Positions 1 to 5,756 of a DNA stretch of 5,756 nucleotides are shown piece by piece. Under the pieces are notes generated by a model. It saw only the letters and a list, made by a program, of their open reading frames with translations. It did no database searches and was not told where the DNA came from. Origin of the DNA: Pseudomonadota bacterium (GTDB taxonomy: Bacteria > Desulfobacterota > Desulfovibrionia > Desulfovibrionales > Desulfovibrionaceae); contig JAEWCY010000110.1 of the NCBI GenBank assembly GCA_023390395.1, forward strand, positions 1 to 5,756. The letters run 5' to 3'. The first letter of the stretch is position 1. Each line of letters starts with the position of its first letter. The translations under genes were made by a program, and so were the position numbers.

Positions 1-224
1 GCATGATCACCTCCATCGCCACCTTCATGTCCGGCGGCGTGCCCCTGCACTGGCACATGATCGGCATCGAGCTGGTCGGCGTCGTGGTCGGCTCCATCAT
101 CGGCCCGCGCACCTCCAAGTACATCCCGGACATCTGGCTCAAGCGCCTGTTCATCGTCCTGGCCCTGTACGTCGGCATCGACTACGTGCTGCGCGGCTTC
201 TTCAACCTCAAGATGTTCGGTTAA
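1..224 (+). CDS. C-terminal end of a probable TSUP (TauE/SafE-type) membrane permease, 5' partial
   Basis: The frame is open at the left edge and ends at TAA 222-224, so only the last 73 or so residues are visible. They hold two hydrophobic segments, the first around the IGIELVGVVVGSIIG stretch and the second around LFIVLALYVGIDYVL. They are joined by a short polar loop containing GPRTSKYIPDIWLKRLF. The pattern of glycine-rich helix, small-G-x-R loop, then a K-R-LF entry into the last helix is typical of the C-terminal repeat of the TSUP family, whose members move sulfite, sulfonates or other anions across the inner membrane. The substrate cannot be told from this fragment. The ATG at position 3 is very probably an internal Met, because a TSUP protein normally has seven to nine helices. 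A strong terminator follows 25 bases after the stop, so this gene ends its transcript. The family call is from memory of motif style; another polytopic permease remains possible. Confidence 0.72.
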   Translation, partial: MITSIATFMSGGVPLHWHMIGIELVGVVVGSIIGPRTSKYIPDIWLKRLFIVLALYVGIDYVLRGFFNLKMFG

Positions 225-249
225 CCATCGGACGCCTCTCCCATACGGC

Positions 250-280
250 GGCCCCGGGCCTCGTGCCCGGGGCCTTTTTT
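250..280 (+). terminator. Intrinsic (rho-independent) terminator
   Basis: A perfect 10-bp G/C-only stem (250-259 pairing with 265-274) encloses the 5-base loop CTCGT (260-264) and is followed directly by six T residues (275-280). It lies 25 bases downstream of the permease stop codon and should end that transcript. It separates the permease from the genes to the right. Confidence 0.93.
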
Positions 281-445
281 GCGGCCGCCGGCCGGCTTCG
301 CTTTCCGGGCGGGCTGGTGTATCGTGCCGCGTCCGCGAAAAACGCGCCGGAGCTTTTCGCCGGCGACGGGCCGAACCGGTTCAAGGACTCCCCCGCGCCC
401 GGCGGCCGCAACAGGCCGTCCTACCCTTAAGCAACGAGGCCTCGC
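281..445 (+). other. Intergenic stretch with only a weak promoter candidate
   Basis: These 165 bases hold no convincing gene. A possible sigma70-type promoter is TTCGCT (297-302), a 17-base spacer, and TATCGT (320-325), matching consensus at about 3/6 and 4/6 positions. It would serve the membrane protein starting at 446 with a leader of roughly 115 bases. Two short hairpins can be drawn, CGCG/CGCG around an A5 loop (334-346) and GCCGG/CCGGC (346-364). Both are short enough to be expected by chance at this base composition. Confidence 0.3.
436..439 (+). promoter_or_regulatory. Shine-Dalgarno GAGG that supports the GTG start at 446
   Basis: GAGG at 436-439 sits 6 bases before the GTG at 446-448. 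The next in-frame ATG codons lie at codons 60 and 63, after the first membrane segment, so this site decides the start. Confidence 0.6.
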
Positions 446-1009
446 GTGCTGGAACTCCTCGACAGCCTGCTCATCGCCCCCTTCCGCCTGCCCGGCTCGG
501 CCTCGGCCGGCTTCTACCTGGGCACGCTCTGCCTGGCCGTGGGCTCCCTGCTGCTCGGCCGGCTCACCTACGACGCCGTCTGGCTCTTCAATCGCGGCCA
601 CTACGCCCGCGAGGAAAAGGAGATGGCCCGCATGCACAACCTGTCCGTGGCCGCCATCGAGGCCGGGGACAAGACCGCCTACAAGGCCGCCAACAAGGAG
701 GCCAACGAGGCCTTCGGCAAGTCCTTCTTCGCCGGCGCGGCCCTTTTCTCCGTGTCCGTGTGGCCCGTGCCCTTCGCCCTGGCCTGGCTGTCCGGCCGCT
801 TCGAGGGCGTGGACGTGCCCTTTCTCCCGGGCCATCCCCTGCGCTACAACGCCGTGTTCCTGGGCCTTTACATCCTGGTCCGCCTGGCCATGTGGCCCCT
901 TTGGCAAAAGCTGCCCCTTTTCGGCCGCGTGGAAAAGGCCCGTCGGGAGTCGGCCGCCCTGCGGGCCAAGCTGCGCTCCTGGGCCGACCTGGCCAGGCCC
1001 CGGGACTGA
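446..1009 (+). CDS. Uncharacterised three-helix membrane protein, 187 aa
   Basis: It starts at GTG 446 behind GAGG and stops at TGA 1007-1009. The protein has a hydrophobic segment at about residues 22-40. A highly charged, helix-prone region follows at about 50-92, rich in Lys, Glu and Ala and including GDKTAYKAANKEANEAF. Two further hydrophobic segments lie at about 94-115 and 135-153. The tail (156-187) is strongly basic and probably cytoplasmic. No signal peptidase site or enzyme motif is seen, so no firm function can be given. The order of one helix, a long charged helical stretch, then two helices separated by a Pro/Phe-containing loop (VPFLPGHPL, 124-132) resembles the EMC3/TMCO1/DUF106 branch of the YidC/Oxa1 insertase superfamily. 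That is a structural analogy made by eye. The stop is 67 bases before the binding-lipoprotein gene, so cotranscription is possible but not shown. Codon use matches its neighbours and argues for a real gene. Confidence 0.8.
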   Translation: MLELLDSLLIAPFRLPGSASAGFYLGTLCLAVGSLLLGRLTYDAVWLFNRGHYAREEKEMARMHNLSVAAIEAGDKTAYKAANKEANEAFGKSFFAGAALFSVSVWPVPFALAWLSGRFEGVDVPFLPGHPLRYNAVFLGLYILVRLAMWPLWQKLPLFGRVEKARRESAALRAKLRSWADLARPRD

Positions 1010-1022
1010 GCGCCGGGCCATC

Positions 1023-1051
1023 TTTCCAGCCGCCGCGAAACGGCGTATCCT
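1023..1051 (+). promoter_or_regulatory. Candidate sigma70-type promoter for the sensory operon
   Basis: TTTCCA (1023-1028, 4/6 match to TTGACA) and TATCCT (1046-1051, 4/6 match to TATAAT) are separated by 17 bases. Transcription would begin near 1058, just ahead of the Shine-Dalgarno at 1067-1072. The spacer contains a perfect 5-bp inverted repeat, CGCCG/CGGCG, around CGAAA (1031-1045). It could be an operator half-site pair or chance in GC-rich DNA. No T-tract follows the hairpin, so it is not an intrinsic terminator. Confidence 0.35.
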
Positions 1052-1076
1052 GTCTCGATCATCGGGAGGAGGAACC

Positions 1077-2008
1077 ATGCGCCGACGCGACGTTCTGCGG
1101 GCATGCCTGGCCCTGCCCGCGCTGCTGGCCGGCTGCGGCGGCGACGACGACGCCGTGCGCGTGGACCTGTCGCGCCGCGAGGAGCCGACCCTGCGCATCC
1201 CGCCCCGCGCCGTGACCTACGCCTACCTCCCCCAGTACGCCCACACCGTCTCCTACGAGCGCCACCGCCTGCTGCTGGACTACCTCGGCCGGGCCACGGG
1301 GCTGACCCTGCGCCAGATCTTCCCCGACACCTTCGAGGAGCACGTGCGCATGGTGGAGCGCGGCGAGATCGACCTCTCCTACTCCAACCCCTTCGCCTAC
1401 ATCCGCATGGCCCGCTCCGGGGCCCGGGCCTTCGCGCGGATCATCGAGCCCTCGGGCAAGCCGGACTTCCGCAGCCAGATCATCTGCCGCCGCGACAACC
1501 AGGCCCTCAAGACCCTGGAGGACTGCCGGGGCAAACGCTGGATGGCCGTGGACCCGTCCTCGGCCGGCGGCTACCTCTACGCCCTGGGCGAATTCCTCGA
1601 CCACGGCCTGCGCCGCCGGGACTTCGCCGAGGTCACCTTCGCCCCGGGGCCGGGCGGCAAGCAGGAGAAGGTGGTGCTGGCCGTCTTTGCCGGCACCTGC
1701 GACGTAGGCTCCATCCGCGACGGCTCCCTGGACATCCTGCGCGGCAAGATCGACATCGGCCAGATCCGCGTCCTGGCCGAGAGCAAGGCCTATCCCGGCT
1801 GGGTCTACGCCGCCCGGGCCGGGCTGTCCCGGGACATCGTCGAGCGGGTCTCCCGGGCCATGTTCGCCCTGTCCATGGAGCGCCCCGACGACGCCGTCAT
1901 CCTCCAGACCGCCGGCATGCGCGGCATCATCGCCGCCACCGACGCCGACTACGCCCCGGTGCGGGAGCTGGCCGAAAAGCTCGACATCGACGCCGCGGAG
2001 GACGAGGA

Positions 2009-2012
<4 letters not shown>
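1077..2012 (+). CDS. PhnD-like periplasmic binding lipoprotein (orphan, probably sensory)
   Basis: The start ATG 1077 has a strong AGGAGG (1067-1072) four bases upstream, and it begins with a secretion signal. The same frame is open back to about 279, but that upstream part overlaps the 446-1009 gene and lacks protein-like composition. The product is 311 residues. It opens with RRRDVLR and a hydrophobic stretch ending in the lipobox LAGC, so Cys20 is the likely lipidated residue; the paired arginines resemble a Tat signal. The mature part fits the phosphate/phosphite/phosphonate substrate-binding family (type 2 periplasmic fold). It shows YAYLPQY near 49-55, DLSYSNPFAY (99-108) and the ligand-pocket-like VDPSSAGGYL (158-167). 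The usual family G-x-H-x-x-V segment appears as GGKQEKVV (193-200), so the expected His is absent, and CDVGSI (208-213) follows. Its stop overlaps the kinase start by four bases, and no permease or ATPase gene is adjacent. A ligand-sensing role for the kinase is inferred; the ligand is unknown and need not be a phosphonate. Confidence 0.9.
1997..2001 (+). promoter_or_regulatory. Ribosome binding site for the kinase inside the lipoprotein gene
   Basis: GGAGG at 1997-2001 lies 7 bases before ATG 2009. It is embedded in the last codons of the lipoprotein gene and, with the ATGA stop/start overlap at 2009-2012, points to translational coupling of binding protein and kinase. Confidence 0.7.
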
Positions 2013-4066
<2,054 letters not shown>

Positions 4067-4070
4067 CCTC

Positions 4071-4442
4071 ATGGCCGACATCATCGTTCTCGACGACGTC
4101 ATCGACGCCGGCGTGGTCATCAAGCGCATCCTCGAACGCAAGGGCCACGCCGTGGGCGTCTTCACCGAGGAGGAGGAGGCCCTGGCCCACGTGGCGAAAA
4201 AAAAGCCCGACCTGGCCATCCTCGACATGAAGCTCAAGAAGATGAGCGGCGTGGAAGTGCTGGAGGAGATCAAGAAACGCTCCCCCGAGACCCGGGTCAT
4301 CATGCTCACGGGCTACCCCACCCTGGAGACGGCCCGGGAGTCCGTGCGCCTGGGGGCCTGCGAATACTGCGTCAAACCCATCGACAAGGAAGAGCTCGAG
4401 CGCAAGGTGGAAGAGGCCCTGGCCTCGTCCCAGGGCGGTTGA
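4071..4442 (+). CDS. Single-domain response regulator (receiver only)
   Basis: The product is 123 residues, the length of one receiver domain with no DNA-binding or enzymatic output. Key residues are all present: the acidic pair Asp8/Asp9, the phospho-acceptor Asp52 in LAILDMKL, Thr80 in MLTGY, the aromatic switch Tyr99 and Lys102 in the KP motif. It is expected to be a cytoplasmic acceptor for the upstream kinase, whose stop codon is four bases away. Stand-alone receivers act by binding partner proteins (CheY, DivK) or by passing phosphate on (Spo0F). Because the next gene starts 13 bases after this stop, the dikinase-like enzyme is a candidate partner; that is inference from position only. 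The codon run for KKK (43-45) forms an A8 tract, unusual in this GC-rich sequence, but the frame reads through intact. A phosphate sink or a relay to a distant phosphotransferase are alternatives. Confidence 0.97.
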   Translation: MADIIVLDDVIDAGVVIKRILERKGHAVGVFTEEEEALAHVAKKKPDLAILDMKLKKMSGVEVLEEIKKRSPETRVIMLTGYPTLETARESVRLGACEYCVKPIDKEELERKVEEALASSQGG

Positions 4443-4444
4443 GC

Positions 4445-4448
4445 GGAG
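4445..4448 (+). promoter_or_regulatory. Shine-Dalgarno GGAG that supports the GTG start at 4456
   Basis: GGAG at 4445-4448 lies 7 bases before GTG 4456 and just after the receiver stop (4440-4442). No ATG is nearby in this frame, the first in-frame ATG being at codon 75, so the GTG is the best start. Confidence 0.6.
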
Positions 4449-4455
4449 CGGGGCC

Positions 4456-5756
4456 GTGTTTTCCAAGGAACTCTTCCGCCGCTGGACCTACCAGGTCTTC
4501 GCCCCGGGCGTGCTGCTGCGGGAGAAGTACAACGCCTTCCGCGAGCTTTTGCGCTTCGACGACCTGTGCCTGGAGCTCATCGCCGCGGTCGAGGACGTGC
4601 ATTACGGGGCGGCGGCCGCGGACTGGGCCAGAGTGGCCCATCTGACCAGGCGGCTTCGCCTGTCGGTCTCGGAGATGGTCGAGCGCCTGTCGCGCCTGTC
4701 GCCGAGCAAGCACCTGGACCTGGCCGAGTACGCCAAGAAGGTGGATTTCTACGTCCAGATGGCCCTGGACGTGCCGGTCGGGGACATGGGCGCGCCGTTC
4801 GTCCGCTCCCTGGCCGCGCTCGGCGGCGACGCAGCCGCCGGCGGCGGCAAGGCCGCCAACCTGTCCCGGGCGGCCGCCGCCGGCGTGCCCGTGCCCCCGG
4901 GCTTCGTGGTCGCCACCAGCGCCTTCCGCTACTTCCTGGAAGCCTGCGAGCTGCGCCCCAAGATCAACCGCCAGCTGCGCCGGGTGGACCTGTCCCGGCC
5001 GACCGAGGTGGCCGAGGCGGCCGGGGCCATCCGGGAGCTCGTGCTGGCGGCGAGCCTGCCCGAGGAGATCGCCGTCCCCTTAAGCGAGGCGGCCTGGGCC
5101 CTGGCCGCCGTGCCCGGCGGCGCGCCCGCCCGCCTGGCCGCGCGCAGTTCGGCCGTGGCCGAGGACGGCCGGGCCTCCTTCGCCGGCCAGTACGAAAGCC
5201 TCCTCGACGTCGCGCCGGACGACGCCGTCAAGGCCTACCAGCGCGTCGTGGCCGGCAAGTACGCGGCCAAGGCCATCACCTACCGGGCCCTCACCGGCTA
5301 CGCCGACGAGGAGACGCCCATGGCCGTGCTCTACCTGCCCATGGTGCCGGCCGCCGCCTCGGGCGTGCTCTACACCCGCGACAGCGGCGACCCGGAAGCG
5401 CCCATGGCCGTCTACGCCGTGCCCGGCCTCGGCGGCGGCCTGGTCGAGGGCGCGGCCAGCCCCGAACGCCTGGTCCTTTCCCACGATCCGCCGCATTTCC
5501 TCCTCGACCGGATGCACCTCGACGGCCCGGTGCTGCCCGACGCCGCCGCCTCCAAGCTGGCCGGCCAGGGGCTCGTGCTGGAAAAGGCCTTCGGCGCGCC
5601 CCAGGACGTGGAATGGGTGCTCACCCCGGGGCGGGAGCTTTTCGTGGTCCAGTCCCGGCCCATGGCCGTGGAGGCCGCCCCGGACGCGGACGAGGCCCCG
5701 CCGCCGTCCCGGCCGGCCGGCCAGGCGCTGCTCTCCGGCGGCCAGCGGGCCTCGGG
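4456..5756 (+). CDS. PEP synthase / pyruvate dikinase-like enzyme, 3' partial
   Basis: The frame opens at GTG 4456 and runs off the window, leaving 433 complete codons. Residues 1 to about 125 are a mostly helical extension containing FAPGVLLREKYNAF and LELIAAVEDVHYG. Then comes the PPDK N-terminal ATP-grasp domain: GGGKAANLSRA (129-139) with Lys132, GVPVPPGFVV, RSSAVAEDGRASFAGQYES (230-248) with the nucleotide-domain Arg230, LPMVPAAASGVLYT, and the closing VVQSRPM (397-403). In pyruvate,water dikinases and pyruvate,phosphate dikinases this domain uses ATP to phosphorylate a catalytic His in a central swivelling domain, and a C-terminal barrel handles pyruvate/PEP. Both of those parts would lie beyond 5756, so the full reaction cannot be confirmed. 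A rifampin-phosphotransferase-like or other dikinase-type enzyme remains possible. Classical PEP synthase starts close to the GGK motif, so about 110 residues here are extra. The gene follows the receiver by 13 bases, with no terminator between them. A function in making PEP from pyruvate, as needed for gluconeogenesis in pyruvate- or lactate-using sulfate reducers, is plausible. Confidence 0.9.
   Translation, partial: MFSKELFRRWTYQVFAPGVLLREKYNAFRELLRFDDLCLELIAAVEDVHYGAAAADWARVAHLTRRLRLSVSEMVERLSRLSPSKHLDLAEYAKKVDFYVQMALDVPVGDMGAPFVRSLAALGGDAAAGGGKAANLSRAAAAGVPVPPGFVVATSAFRYFLEACELRPKINRQLRRVDLSRPTEVAEAAGAIRELVLAASLPEEIAVPLSEAAWALAAVPGGAPARLAARSSAVAEDGRASFAGQYESLLDVAPDDAVKAYQRVVAGKYAAKAITYRALTGYADEETPMAVLYLPMVPAAASGVLYTRDSGDPEAPMAVYAVPGLGGGLVEGAASPERLVLSHDPPHFLLDRMHLDGPVLPDAAASKLAGQGLVLEKAFGAPQDVEWVLTPGRELFVVQSRPMAVEAAPDADEAPPPSRPAGQALLSGGQRAS

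Noticed and set aside
334..364. Small hairpins in the 281-445 gap as a possible small RNA or riboswitch
   Set aside because: Stems are only 4-5 bp, there is no T-tract, and no conserved riboswitch core is recognisable.
279..1076. Upstream extension of the lipoprotein frame back to 279
   Set aside because: It overlaps the 446-1009 gene, is Pro/Arg/Ser-rich without domains, and would bury the signal peptide and AGGAGG-preceded ATG at 1077.
221..1198. Minus-strand open frame of 325 codons opposite the membrane protein
   Set aside because: It has low-complexity Gly/His/Arg-rich composition, crosses the terminator, and has no recognisable motif or better start than the + strand gene.
1103..2008. 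Upstream extension of the kinase frame
   Set aside because: It is an Arg/Pro/Gly-rich shadow of the lipoprotein gene; the kinase start at 2009 has its own ribosome site and leads straight into TM1.
4167..4179. GAGGAGGAGG run as an internal ribosome site
   Set aside because: It encodes the Glu run of the receiver (33-36) and no suitably spaced start codon opens a protein-like frame after it.
4205..4645. Possible -1 frameshift product from the A8 tract in the receiver
   Set aside because: The -1 frame stays open only because stops are rare at this GC content; its product is Pro/Ser/Arg-rich with no domain, and it would lose Asp52 and the rest of the receiver.

Overview
The window looks like chromosome of a high-GC Desulfovibrio-type (Desulfovibrionaceae) deltaproteobacterium. 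The basis is strong G/C preference at third codon positions in every gene, an orphan PhnD-like lipoprotein next to a histidine kinase, a cysteine-rich insert in the kinase HAMP region, and a PEP-synthase-like gene with an N-terminal helical extension. The lineage is inferred from recall of such families; no search was run. All recognised genes lie on the + strand.

Layout. Bases 1-224 are the C-terminal end of a multi-spanning membrane protein, probably a TSUP (TauE/SafE-type) anion permease, closed by a strong intrinsic terminator at 250-280. After about 165 bases with no gene comes a 187-residue membrane protein of unknown function (446-1009). A 67-base gap with a possible promoter leads into a tight cluster: a PhnD-like periplasmic binding lipoprotein (1077-2012), a membrane histidine kinase (2009-4066, ATGA overlap), a stand-alone receiver (4071-4442), and a pyruvate/PEP dikinase-like enzyme (4456 to beyond the window end). 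Gaps inside the cluster are -4, 4 and 13 bases, and no terminator is visible between these genes, so they probably form one operon.

How the genes may work together. No ABC permease or ATPase gene is present beside the binding protein. The likeliest reading is that the lipoprotein is the extracytoplasmic ligand sensor for the kinase. The kinase adds a periplasmic domain, a six-cysteine insert in the HAMP linker and a PAS domain, so it may integrate ligand, redox or metal, and cytoplasmic cues. Phosphate would pass to Asp52 of the receiver, which has no output domain. The next gene encodes a PEP-synthase-like enzyme with about 125 residues of mostly helical sequence in front of its ATP-grasp domain. 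A direct protein-protein output from receiver to enzyme is a testable hypothesis. The binding-protein/kinase/receiver/dikinase combination, together with the cysteine insert, is the most interesting aspect of the window.
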